A stretch of DNA of 64,000 bases from UBA8919 sp041658185 (GTDB lineage Bacteria > Elusimicrobiota > UBA8919), in NCBI GenBank assembly GCA_041658185.1, contig JBBAAR010000007.1:90455-154454 (forward strand), given 5' to 3'. Below are positions 50,223 through 58,922 of this stretch, piece by piece. The translations under genes and the position numbers were made by a program. Each line of letters begins with the position of its first letter. Position 1 is the first letter of the stretch. The notes beneath the pieces were generated by a model. The model was not told where the DNA came from, made no database searches, and saw only the letters and a program-made list of their open reading frames with translations.

Positions 50223-51011
50223 ATGCTGGGACTTATTGCCGGTAACGGAAATTTTCCTCTGATTTTTACAAAGCAGGCAAAAAAAAAAGGCGAAAAAATC
50301 GTTGCGATTGCTCTTTTTGATGAGACGGATAAATCAATAGAATCACTTGCCGATAAAACATACTGGCTCAATGTAGGACAACTTTCCAAACTCATTGAAA
50401 TACTAAAAAAAGAAAATGTTACAAGATGCGTGATGGCCGGGCAGGTGAAACACACAAAACTTTTTTCGGTAAAACCCGATATTAAAGCAATAACCCTGCT
50501 TGCAAAACTTAAATCAAAAACTGCCGACTCAATACTTTCCGCCGTCTGTGACGAATTAAAAAAAGAGGGAGTTGAATTTTTATCTTCCGCAACTTATCTT
50601 TCTGATTTCATCGCAAAAAAAGGAATACTTACAAAAACCAAACCGGATAAATCACAAAAAGAAAACATTGAATTCGGTTATGAAATCGCAAAAGAAATCG
50701 CAAAACTTGATATAGGACAAACGGTATGCGTAAAAGACAAATCAATAGTTGCAGTTGAGGCGATGGAAGGCACCGATGAATGCATCATGCGGGCAGGAAA
50801 AATCACGGACAATTTTACCGTCATAAAAGTTGCAAGACCAAAACAGGATATGCGGTTTGATATACCCGTTATCGGCTTAAAAACAATTGAAACATTGAAG
50901 GACTCAAATGTCTCCGTCCTTGCGGTGGAATCGGGCAAAACCCTTATTCTTGAAATTGATGAAGTGATAAAAAAAGCCGACGAATACAAAATCTGCATAG
51001 CGGGTATTTAA
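50223..51011 (+). CDS. lpxI: UDP-2,3-diacylglucosamine pyrophosphatase LpxI
   Basis: Cuts UDP-2,3-diacylglucosamine to lipid X and UMP, the role LpxH plays in enterics. 262 residues, DUF1009 family: GLIAGNGNFPLIFTKQAKKK, CVMAGQVKHTKLF, GQTVCVKDKSIVAVEAMEGTD and IPVIGLKTIE are conserved. The gene order lpxA-lpxI-X-lpxB supports the assignment. No Shine-Dalgarno is seen. Confidence 0.95.
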   Translation: MLGLIAGNGNFPLIFTKQAKKKGEKIVAIALFDETDKSIESLADKTYWLNVGQLSKLIEILKKENVTRCVMAGQVKHTKLFSVKPDIKAITLLAKLKSKTADSILSAVCDELKKEGVEFLSSATYLSDFIAKKGILTKTKPDKSQKENIEFGYEIAKEIAKLDIGQTVCVKDKSIVAVEAMEGTDECIMRAGKITDNFTVIKVARPKQDMRFDIPVIGLKTIETLKDSNVSVLAVESGKTLILEIDEVIKKADEYKICIAGI

Positions 51012-51024
51012 ATTTTTTTAAACA

Positions 51025-51354
51025 ATGACGACGGTTCTGTTATTAACAATATCAAACATATTTATGACGATTGCCTGGTACGGCCATCTGAAATACAAGA
51101 ATTCCCCGCTCGGGAAAGTAATCATAGCGAGTTGGCTGATTGCTTTTGCCGAATACTGTTTCCAAGTGCCGGCTAACAGATGGGGACACGACCGTTTTTC
51201 AGCGGCGCAGCTGAAGACCATCCAGGAAGTAATAACCCTGGTCGTATTTTCCGTCTTTTCCGTTGTGTATCTGAAAGAGGAATTCAAGTGGAACTATCTG
51301 GTCGGTTTCATTTTCATAATACTGGCTGTCGTCTTCATCTTCAAAAAATGGTAA
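51025..51354 (+). CDS. DMT-family (DUF486) membrane protein
   Basis: 109 residues, four hydrophobic segments, resembling the DUF486/DMT_6 family (SNIFMTIAWYGHLKYKN; AFAEYCFQVPANRWG; VVYLKEEFKWNYLVGFIFI). Related to small multidrug-resistance-type transporters; substrate unknown. Codon use differs from flanking genes (CTG for Leu, AAG for some Lys, more GC), which suggests transfer into the lpx operon. No clear Shine-Dalgarno. Confidence 0.88.
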   Translation: MTTVLLLTISNIFMTIAWYGHLKYKNSPLGKVIIASWLIAFAEYCFQVPANRWGHDRFSAAQLKTIQEVITLVVFSVFSVVYLKEEFKWNYLVGFIFIILAVVFIFKKW

Positions 51355-51358
51355 TTAT

Positions 51359-52285
51359 ATGAAAATTGGTGTTATCGGTGTCGGCTCATTGGGACAGCAT
51401 CATGCACGGGTTTATTCTACGATTCCGGAAGTTGAATTGTTCGGGGTGTGCGATGTTGATAAAAAGCGCGCTGAAAAAATCGCAAAAAATTTTAATGTGC
51501 AGCCGTTTTCCGACTACAAAGAACTTATCGGAAAAATTAATGCGGTAAGCATCGTGGTTCCGACGCCGCTGCATTATACTGTGGCAAAGGACTTTCTGAA
51601 CGCGGGGATTCACTGCCTTGTGGAAAAACCAATTACAGAAGATGTTTCACAGGCGGAAGAACTCCTTAAAATCGCAAACGAAAAAAACATTATCCTTCAA
51701 ATCGGGCATATTGAAAGGTTCAATACCGCAGTTATTGAAGCGCAGAAACATATTAAGTCGCCGAAATTCATAGAAGCACAGCGGTTGGGTCCTTACGACC
51801 CGCGGGTTGCACACATCGGCGTTGTAATGGATTTGATGATTCACGATATTGACATAATTTTAACGCTCGTAAATTCAAAAATCGTACAGATGGATGTCAT
51901 CGGGGCGAAAGTTTTATCTCAAAATGAGGATATTGCAAATGTCCGTCTTAAATTTGAAAACGGCTGCGTTGCAAACATATCGGCATCACGGGTCTCGTTA
52001 GACAAATTCAGAAAAATACGAATATTTCAGGACGATACATATATTTCGCTTGACTATGCCGGGCAGTCGCTGAAAATTTACAGAAAAAAATCTGATGTCG
52101 TAACCTCTATGTCGGATATAGAAGTAATAAAGCCGAAACTTAAAACGGAAGAGCCGCTAAAAAGAGAACTTGAACATTTTGTAAACTGCGTGAGAACCGG
52201 AAAACCGCCGTTGGTAACAGGCGAGCACGGACGGGACGCACTGGAAGTTGCAATTGAAATACTGAAAAAATTAAAAACCAGTTAA
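51359..52285 (+). CDS. Gfo/Idh/MocA-family oxidoreductase of the lipid A operon
   Basis: 308 residues: an N-terminal Rossmann domain (GVIGVGSLGQHHARVYST) and a C-terminal alpha/beta domain with the catalytic lysine motif CLVEKPIT and a later His (HIGVVMDLMIHDIDIIL). In some bacteria the relative GnnA oxidises the 3-OH of UDP-GlcNAc, letting GnnB add an amine, so lipid A is amide-linked. The GHIERFN motif and the position between lpxI and lpxB fit GnnA, but no gnnB aminotransferase is nearby. Substrate unproven. Confidence 0.9.
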   Translation: MKIGVIGVGSLGQHHARVYSTIPEVELFGVCDVDKKRAEKIAKNFNVQPFSDYKELIGKINAVSIVVPTPLHYTVAKDFLNAGIHCLVEKPITEDVSQAEELLKIANEKNIILQIGHIERFNTAVIEAQKHIKSPKFIEAQRLGPYDPRVAHIGVVMDLMIHDIDIILTLVNSKIVQMDVIGAKVLSQNEDIANVRLKFENGCVANISASRVSLDKFRKIRIFQDDTYISLDYAGQSLKIYRKKSDVVTSMSDIEVIKPKLKTEEPLKRELEHFVNCVRTGKPPLVTGEHGRDALEVAIEILKKLKTS

Positions 52286-52467
52286 AATAATTTTTTATGA
52301 CCTATTCAATCCCTAAAGGGACTCCCTGCGGTCGCTACTTTCGTCCCTAAGGGATTTTCTTCGGTCACAACTACGAAAGTACGGAAGTAGTTTTGGTTTT
52401 ACCGTCTAAGCCACACTTTTCGGAATACCTGATTTTTAGTAATTTTTACATTTTTTGAGGATATTTA
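52286..52467 (+). other. Hairpin-rich gap before lpxB
   Basis: TCCCTAAAGGGA (52310-52321) and GTCCCTAAGGGAT (52343-52355) pair with themselves and each other around CTCCCTGCGGTCGC; CTACGAAAGTACGGAAGTAG (52371-52390) forms another stem. No ORF. GAGG serves lpxB at 52457. Confidence 0.7.
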
Positions 52468-53580
52468 ATGAAAATTTTTATATCGGCGGGAGACCCATCG
52501 GGTGACTTGCACGGGGCGAGCCTGCTAAAAGAGATTTCGAAAAAAGTTCAAAACCCGAATGTTAAAATATCCGGTTTCGGCGGAAGCAAAATGGCAAATG
52601 CCGGTGCTGATGTTTTTGACAAAATCGCAGATTCATCAATTATTGGTTTCTGGGAGCCGGTAAAAAATCTTGCGCGCCTGAAAAGGAATCTCAATTTAGC
52701 CGAAAAATTCTTTATCAAAGACAAACCTGAAGGACTCATCATAATTGATTATTACGGCTACAACATACATCTGGCGAAATTGGCAAAAAAATACAAAATT
52801 CCGGTAATTTACTACATCGCACCGCAGGTCTGGGCAACAAGAGGGGGGAGAGTCCAAAAAATCAAAAAATTTGTCAAAAAAGTGCTGGTTATTTTCCCTT
52901 TTGAAAAAGAAATTTATGAAAGAGCAGGAATACCTGTTGAATTTGTCGGTCATCCTTTGCTTGATATTATACCAAGTTGTCCAATCCCTCAGCCCACCAG
53001 TCCCTTGTATATCGGCTTAATGCCCGGTTCAAGAATTCAGGAAATAAACAAACATTTTACCCAATTTTACGGGGCATTTGTCAATATCAATAAAGTAATT
53101 TCTGATGTTAAAGCAATTATTCCCGTATTTTCGGACAATATAAAAAACTACATAATAAATCACTTTAAGTTAGATGAGAAGAAAGTTGAGTTCGTTATGC
53201 ACGGTGATTATGAAAAAAGGTCAAAAATGTCTATTTGTATCACTTCTTCCGGCACTGCGACCGTTGAAAATATGATTTTGGGAGTTCCGATGGTTATTTC
53301 TTATAAAACATCCTGGCTTACATATCAGATTGCCAAACGGTTGATAAATGTGAAATTCATAGGCATGCCGAACATACTCGCCGGGCGGGAAATCTGCCCG
53401 GAATTGATTCAAACTGATGTTACATCTGAAAAAATTTCGGCAAAATGCCTTGAAATATTAAAAAATGGTCAGATTTTAGAAAAAATGAGATATGATATTA
53501 CCGGAACAAGTCAGAAATTAGGCGGGTCGGGGGCGACAAAGAGGGCGGCGGAGATAATTTTGGAGGTATTTTCTGTATAA
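52468..53580 (+). CDS. lpxB: Lipid A disaccharide synthase
   Basis: A GT-B glycosyltransferase (family 19) joining lipid X to UDP-diacylglucosamine. 370 residues: SAGDPSGDLHGASLLKEI, ISGFGGSKMANAGAD, YYIAPQVWATRGGR and VGHPLLDII are family landmarks, with GLMPGSRIQEINKH in the second domain and SGTATVENMILGVPMVI. The linker after VGHPLLDII (PSCPIPQPTSP) is short and looks repeat-derived. GGAGG near its 3' end likely serves the next gene. Confidence 0.96.
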   Translation: MKIFISAGDPSGDLHGASLLKEISKKVQNPNVKISGFGGSKMANAGADVFDKIADSSIIGFWEPVKNLARLKRNLNLAEKFFIKDKPEGLIIIDYYGYNIHLAKLAKKYKIPVIYYIAPQVWATRGGRVQKIKKFVKKVLVIFPFEKEIYERAGIPVEFVGHPLLDIIPSCPIPQPTSPLYIGLMPGSRIQEINKHFTQFYGAFVNINKVISDVKAIIPVFSDNIKNYIINHFKLDEKKVEFVMHGDYEKRSKMSICITSSGTATVENMILGVPMVISYKTSWLTYQIAKRLINVKFIGMPNILAGREICPELIQTDVTSEKISAKCLEILKNGQILEKMRYDITGTSQKLGGSGATKRAAEIILEVFSV

Positions 53581-54100
53581 CAATTTAAGACGGTTTCTGG
53601 CGTTTCTGTCTGCTGTGGCAGTTGTGTATTGCGGTGCGAAATCCGAAAAAATTCTGTATTGGGGTGTGGTGCCTATTTTTTTCGGCGAGAGTTTGAGGAT
53701 TTGGGCGGCGGGCTACATCAGAAAAAACAAGATTTTGGCTATTATTGGACCATATCAGCATGTCCGCAATCCGTTATATGCCGGCTCGTTTTTAATCGGG
53801 GCGGGTTTCGGGATTTTTATAGGCGACTTCGTTATTTTGGCACTGATAATTATAGTTTTTCTGTTGATTTACACCCTAAAAATCAACTCAGAAGAGAAAA
53901 AACTAACTGATATTTTCGGCGAAAAATATATTAACTACAAAAAAAATGTCGGCAGATGGATTCCGCGGCTGAAACCTTACCAGGATGAGAGGGAAAAATT
54001 TGACATAAAACTTGCAATTTTTAAGAATAAAGAGTATAATGTAATTTTGGGCTGTTTATGTTTGATTTTTGCAATTTTAATTTTGAGAAAAGTTTTATGA
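53573..54100 (+). CDS. Isoprenylcysteine-carboxyl-methyltransferase-like membrane protein
   Basis: A small integral membrane methyltransferase-like protein (PEMT/ICMT type). Conserved blocks are LRIWAAGYIRKNKILAIIGP (family core), YQHVRNPLYAGSFLIGAGFG and EEKKLTDIFGEKYINYKKNV. The family N-terminus (LRRFLAFLSAVAVVYC) is in frame upstream of the first GTG (53615), so a real start is likely farther up: CTG 53573 follows GGAGG (53562-53566) at the right distance. Either a CTG start or a truncated protein. Methyl acceptor unknown. About 175 residues from CTG, 161 from GTG. Confidence 0.8.
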   Translation: MYNNLRRFLAFLSAVAVVYCGAKSEKILYWGVVPIFFGESLRIWAAGYIRKNKILAIIGPYQHVRNPLYAGSFLIGAGFGIFIGDFVILALIIIVFLLIYTLKINSEEKKLTDIFGEKYINYKKNVGRWIPRLKPYQDEREKFDIKLAIFKNKEYNVILGCLCLIFAILILRKVL

Positions 54101-55068
54101 TAAAGCATTTCGGCAGTATTGTTTTGTTTGTATTTTTTGCACTTTCAACCGGTTTTTGTACCGAAATAAAGACCATAGCGGTGATTGATTTTGGCTCGCA
54201 AAACACATCAGCATCCGATGCCTCTATAATTTCCAATTTTTTGCGGCGCGAATTAGTCAAAAAAGAGTGTTTTCAGGTTGTTGACAAAACAAATATGCAA
54301 AAAATACTGGAAGAACAGAAATTCCAGTATTCCGGAGTCACCGACCAACAATATGCTGTGAAAATAGGAAAAATTCTGAATGTTCAGTTGATGGTTATCG
54401 GCGTTTATTCAAAGTTGGAAGAAATGAGTTATATCACGGCAAATATAGTTGATGTTGAGACAGGCGAAATAATAATCTCTGAAAAGATGAGATTTGAGAA
54501 TATAAAAGATGTTGACAGAACAGTAGAAAAACTCGCCGACCAACTTGCAAAAGATGTTTATAAAGAGAAACTTTACGATATAACAAAATTAAAAAAATGG
54601 CATTTTATGGGTGTCCGAGGCGGTTCATTAAAAGGCGACGGAAATACCGGCGGTGGTGGGGAAGTTTTTTATAATTATATTACCGATTTTGGTTTAGGAT
54701 TACAATTAAATTTAGGACTTTTTAGTTCAAAAAGAAAATGGGGCACGGTAGTTTATTTTGCGCCGATTGTTTTTAATTATTATTTTTTTCCCGATAAAAT
54801 TGTATCACCTTTTTTAGGGATTGGGGTTCATTATTGGGAATATGTTCTAACTTATCCCTATCGGCATTGGACTGAAGATCCCAGAATAAAAGGTATTAAT
54901 TTTTTACTCAATGCAGGAACCAATGTTTTAGTAACTAAAAATATGTATTTAAATTTGGATATAAAATATTTTATCGCAAGTGCTGATACCGGAATTTTGT
55001 CGCACGAACCAGTTAATAATTTAGAAGCAGCATCTTTTTGTATAGGTTTTATGGCAAAACTTAATTAA
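54097..55068 (+). CDS. CsgG/TolB-like exported protein with barrel-like C-terminus
   Basis: 323 residues from ATG 54097 (ATGA overlap with the previous stop), beginning with a signal peptide (MIKHFGSIVLFVFFALSTGF). Residues about 23-160 resemble the CsgG-type domain (IKTIAVIDFGSQNTSASDAS; RRELVKKECFQVVDKTNMQK; EIIISEKMRFENI). The second half is rich in aromatic beta strands (DFGLGLQLNLGLFSSKRKW; YLNLDIKYFIASADTG), suggesting an outer-membrane barrel or a surface domain. Function unknown; possibly an outer-membrane secretion or sensor protein. Confidence 0.78.
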   Translation: MIKHFGSIVLFVFFALSTGFCTEIKTIAVIDFGSQNTSASDASIISNFLRRELVKKECFQVVDKTNMQKILEEQKFQYSGVTDQQYAVKIGKILNVQLMVIGVYSKLEEMSYITANIVDVETGEIIISEKMRFENIKDVDRTVEKLADQLAKDVYKEKLYDITKLKKWHFMGVRGGSLKGDGNTGGGGEVFYNYITDFGLGLQLNLGLFSSKRKWGTVVYFAPIVFNYYFFPDKIVSPFLGIGVHYWEYVLTYPYRHWTEDPRIKGINFLLNAGTNVLVTKNMYLNLDIKYFIASADTGILSHEPVNNLEAASFCIGFMAKLN

Positions 55069-55095
55069 AAATAATTATTTGTATTTGGAGGAGAA

Positions 55096-56100
55096 ATGCC
55101 GGAAATAAGACAAAATCTGGTCACGAAGGACTGGGTAATAATTGCGACGGAAAGAGCGAAACGGCCGGAGGATTTTAAGAAAAAAGAAAAAATAAAAGAA
55201 ACGCTTCCGGAGTTTGAAAGCACCTGTCCTTTTTGCCCGGGAAACGAGAAAGAAATGTCGCCCGATGAGACGCTCCGCATAGAAAAAAACGGCAAATGGC
55301 AGGTGCGCATCATCCCGAATAAATTTCCGGCGCTTTCAAAAACCGGCGAAAGAATCCGCACCGTTGACGGCATTAAAAGAAAACTTACCGGCGTCGGACT
55401 TCACGAGGTGGTCATAGAAACGCCGCTTCACAATTTAACGACGGCACTTTTACCGACGGATGATGTCAGAAACATAATAAAATCATACAAAATGCGATAC
55501 AACGAAATGCTTAACGACAAACGGGTTGAAATGATAATAATTTTCAAAAATCATGGGGAAGCGGCAGGAACATCTTTAAATCATCCGCATTCGCAAATCG
55601 TGGCAACACCCGTTGTCCCGGCGCAGGTCCGGGAAAGATTTAATGACGCCCAGAAATATTTTGACGAAAATTTTGAATGTGTATATTGTAAAATTCTCTC
55701 GGAAGAATTGAAAGACGGTTCACGAATAGTTTTAGAAACGAAACATTTTGTATCTTTTATTCCATATGCCGCTTTATCTCCTTTTCACTGCTGGATTTAT
55801 CCGAAAAGACATTATTCAAGTTTCGGCGACATAACGGACGATGAAATTTCCGATTTAGCCGTTAATCTTCAGACCACTCTTAAAAAATATTATTATGGTC
55901 TTGACAATCCGGATTTTAACTATGTCATCCGCTCGGCGCCGACCGACTTAAAAAATCTGGATTTTTTTCACTGGTATATATCTATCGTGCCGAGAATTAC
56001 GAAAACAGCCGGATTTGAACTCGGTTCCGGAATGTTCATAAACTCATCTTTACCTGAAAATGACGCAAAATTCCTGCGGGACATAAAAATAAAAATATGA
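55096..56100 (+). CDS. galT: Galactose-1-phosphate uridylyltransferase
   Basis: Exchanges UMP between UDP-glucose and galactose-1-phosphate (Leloir pathway). 334 residues, HIT superfamily: structural-zinc cysteines in STCPFCPGNE, uridylylated His in NHPHSQIVATPVVP, second Cys pair in ECVYCKIL, and FFHWYISIVPR at the end. GGAGGAG before ATG 55096. Next to a glycosyltransferase and msbA, so it may feed galactose-containing surface glycans. galE/galK are not in the window. Confidence 0.95.
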   Translation: MPEIRQNLVTKDWVIIATERAKRPEDFKKKEKIKETLPEFESTCPFCPGNEKEMSPDETLRIEKNGKWQVRIIPNKFPALSKTGERIRTVDGIKRKLTGVGLHEVVIETPLHNLTTALLPTDDVRNIIKSYKMRYNEMLNDKRVEMIIIFKNHGEAAGTSLNHPHSQIVATPVVPAQVRERFNDAQKYFDENFECVYCKILSEELKDGSRIVLETKHFVSFIPYAALSPFHCWIYPKRHYSSFGDITDDEISDLAVNLQTTLKKYYYGLDNPDFNYVIRSAPTDLKNLDFFHWYISIVPRITKTAGFELGSGMFINSSLPENDAKFLRDIKIKI

Positions 56101-57188
56101 AAATATTTCACGTTTCAAATTCAACCAATTATTCCGGCGGGGCCGCACAGATGCTTATGCTGAGCGACGCCCTTTCCGCTAAAAACGGATATGATGTTGC
56201 AGTCGTGTGTCAAAAAGAATCGGAAATTTACAAAAGAACCCGTTCAAGAAAAATAGCGGTTGAAATGAACTCGCAGATATCCGCTATGTATAAACTTGCA
56301 AAAATAATAAAATCCGAGAAACCGCATATAATCCATTGCCATCACCCGAAGGCGCATAACATAGTCTTATTGTCGTCGTTTTTATCAAAAATTCCGGATA
56401 TAGTTGCCACCAGACGGGTGTCTTTCCCGATTTCAAAAAATCCCGTGCAGATTTACAAATACAAAACAAAAAAAAATAAAAAAATAATTGCCGTGTCCGA
56501 GAAAATAAAACAGAATATGGTTGATATCGGGGTTGAACCTGAAAGGGTTCCGGTAATATACAGCGGCACCGATTTCAGCAGATTTAATCCGTCTATAGAC
56601 GGAAGCAAAATCAGAAAAGAGTTAAATATACCGCGGGACGCGTTCGTTATAGGAAAAATAGCCAACTATTCATTTTGGAAAGGTTATGAGTTTTTTCTCG
56701 ATGCCTGCCGCATTATCTCGGAAAAAATTAACAACTGTTATTTCATCATAGCCGGACAAAATACGGACGGCACCGGAATGAAAAGAGAACTAATTAAACG
56801 GAATATCTATGATAAAACGTCAGCCGCGGGATTCAGGAACGACATTCCGGAATTGATAGCCGCTTTTGACATATCGGTAAACGCATCAACCGGCGGCGAA
56901 GGAATTTCCGGCGCAATACGCGAATCCATGGGCATGGAAAAACCGGTCATAGCAACAGACGTCGGCGGCAACGCTGAAATAGTCAAAAATGAAAAAAATG
57001 GGATTATTATAGAACCCGGTAATGCACAAACGATTGCAGAAGCAATAATGTCGCTCTATAGAAATTCAGAAAAAAGAAAAGAAATGGGTAAAAACGGCAG
57101 AAAAACGGTATTGGAAAATTTTTCCGTGAACGCAATGGTTTCTAAACACAAAAAAATATACGAGGAATTGATGAATGGAAAATCTTAA
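56097..57188 (+). CDS. GT-B glycosyltransferase, family 4-like
   Basis: 363 residues, two Rossmann domains; GGAAQMLMLSDALSAKNGYD in the N-terminal acceptor domain, AVSEKIKQNMVDIGVEPERV at the hinge, VIGKIANYSFWKGYEFFLDA and the donor-site GGEGISGAIRESMGMEKPVI with the EX7E-type glutamates. Sits between galT and msbA with ATGA and 14-base overlaps, consistent with LPS core or surface glycan assembly. Donor and acceptor cannot be read from sequence. Confidence 0.9.
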   Translation: MKIFHVSNSTNYSGGAAQMLMLSDALSAKNGYDVAVVCQKESEIYKRTRSRKIAVEMNSQISAMYKLAKIIKSEKPHIIHCHHPKAHNIVLLSSFLSKIPDIVATRRVSFPISKNPVQIYKYKTKKNKKIIAVSEKIKQNMVDIGVEPERVPVIYSGTDFSRFNPSIDGSKIRKELNIPRDAFVIGKIANYSFWKGYEFFLDACRIISEKINNCYFIIAGQNTDGTGMKRELIKRNIYDKTSAAGFRNDIPELIAAFDISVNASTGGEGISGAIRESMGMEKPVIATDVGGNAEIVKNEKNGIIIEPGNAQTIAEAIMSLYRNSEKRKEMGKNGRKTVLENFSVNAMVSKHKKIYEELMNGKS

Positions 57189-58896
57189 GCGATTATTCAA
57201 CTATTTAAAACCGTATAAAAAAAAATTTATTCAGGCGATGATATGTATGATTTTTGTGGCGGCGTTCCAGTCGTTGCTAATGCTTTTAATCAAACCGGCA
57301 ATGGATAAAATTTTTGCGTTAAAGCAGAAAGAATTTATCGTACCGATAGTAACGGGAATAATAATAGTCGGTTTCCTGAAATTTGTTTTTTCGTATATGC
57401 AGAGTTATCTTTTATCCTGGATAGGGCAGACAGTAGTAACGGATATACGAAATAAAATGTACAATAAACTTATGAATTTCTCGCTTGATTATTTCATAAA
57501 GTCATCCACGGGTAAATTGATCTCTCGTATGACATATGATGTTTCTTTAATCCAGCGGGCGATTGTAATGATTCCGAGGAACATTTTAAGAGACGGCCTG
57601 TATATAATATTTTATCTCGGAATAATGTTTTATCTTAACTGGAAATGGACCATTGCGATATTCGTCGCCTTCCCTGTTATATCTATCGTAATTCTGAAAA
57701 TAGGTAAAAAAATAAAAAGAAGGTCCAAACGAGTTCAGGAACTTACTGCGGATATATATTCCCTTTTGCAGGAAAAAATAACGGGGATAAAACTTATAAA
57801 ATCGGTAACGTCGGAAGCGGAAGAAATTGAGATAATGCGACGGCAGAATTACGACTATTTTAAAATTTTAATGCGCCTTACCAAAGCGGACGTTTTACAG
57901 GCACCGCTTATTGAATTTCTCGGCGTGGCCGGAATTTCCATCGTAATACTTTGGGGAGGGTTGGAAGTTATAAACGGGACCGCGTCGCTTGGAACATTTA
58001 TTGCTTTTATCGCGACGGCAATATCAATGTACAGGCCTGCTAAATCACTGACCGATGTGAATACCGATATCCAAACAGCGCTCGCTGCCACCGAGAGAAT
58101 ATTTGAAATACTTGATGAAAAACCGACTGTTACAGAATTGCCTGACGCAGAAGAAATAAAAGGGCTGGCAAAAGAAATAAAATTTGAAAGCGTCAATTTC
58201 AGTTATGGTCTGCAAAAACCCGTATTAACCGATATAAATTTTACGATAAATAAAGGCGAAACAGTGGCTCTAGTAGGTCCGTCCGGCAGCGGAAAAACAA
58301 CAATAATAAATCTGCTTACAAGATTTTTTGACCCTACGGACGGAATAATTACTATAGACGGAAACGACATAAAAAATTTTACATTGAAGTCACTCAGATG
58401 CCAAATGGGAATAGTTACGCAGGAGACAATTTTATTTAACGATACCGTTTCCAACAATATCTCTTACGGGATGCAAAATACAAGTTTTACCGATATAGAA
58501 ACTGCGGCAAAAAAGGCAAATGCCGGTTACTTCATAGAAAAACTTTCACAGAAATATGATACGGTTATCGGAGAAAAAGGCGCCACGCTTTCCGGAGGAG
58601 AAAGGCAAAGGATAGCAATTGCGAGAGTAATTTTAAGAAACCCGCAGATTTTAATTCTTGACGAAGCGACATCGGCGTTAGATTCAGAATCCGAGATGCT
58701 CGTCCAGGATGCTCTCTCAAAACTTATGGAAGGAAAAACAACCGTTGTTATTGCGCATCGGCTTTCAACCGTGAAATCCGCAGACAAAATAATTGTTATT
58801 GATAAAGGAAAAATAGTCGCTGCGGGTTCGCATTCCCAACTGATAGAAATTTCACAATTATACAAACAACTTTACGAACTGCAGGATATTACTTAA
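57175..58896 (+). CDS. msbA: Lipid A export ABC transporter (MsbA type)
   Basis: 573-residue half-transporter: six membrane helices (about 15-290), then an ATPase with Walker A GPSGSGKTT, Q-loop IVTQETILFNDT, signature LSGGERQRIAIARV, Walker B ILILDEATSALD and H-loop IAHRLSTV. The pattern is MsbA-like (flips lipid A core), though drug exporters look alike. The neighbouring glycosyltransferase supports LPS. GAGG before ATG 57175. Confidence 0.92.
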   Translation: MENLKRLFNYLKPYKKKFIQAMICMIFVAAFQSLLMLLIKPAMDKIFALKQKEFIVPIVTGIIIVGFLKFVFSYMQSYLLSWIGQTVVTDIRNKMYNKLMNFSLDYFIKSSTGKLISRMTYDVSLIQRAIVMIPRNILRDGLYIIFYLGIMFYLNWKWTIAIFVAFPVISIVILKIGKKIKRRSKRVQELTADIYSLLQEKITGIKLIKSVTSEAEEIEIMRRQNYDYFKILMRLTKADVLQAPLIEFLGVAGISIVILWGGLEVINGTASLGTFIAFIATAISMYRPAKSLTDVNTDIQTALAATERIFEILDEKPTVTELPDAEEIKGLAKEIKFESVNFSYGLQKPVLTDINFTINKGETVALVGPSGSGKTTIINLLTRFFDPTDGIITIDGNDIKNFTLKSLRCQMGIVTQETILFNDTVSNNISYGMQNTSFTDIETAAKKANAGYFIEKLSQKYDTVIGEKGATLSGGERQRIAIARVILRNPQILILDEATSALDSESEMLVQDALSKLMEGKTTVVIAHRLSTVKSADKIIVIDKGKIVAAGSHSQLIEISQLYKQLYELQDIT

Positions 58897-58922
58897 TTTT
58901 TATAAAACGGAATGGAGAAATC

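Noticed and set aside
52297..52350. 17-codon ORF in the hairpin-rich gap before lpxB
   Set aside because: Too short and fully within hairpin repeats.
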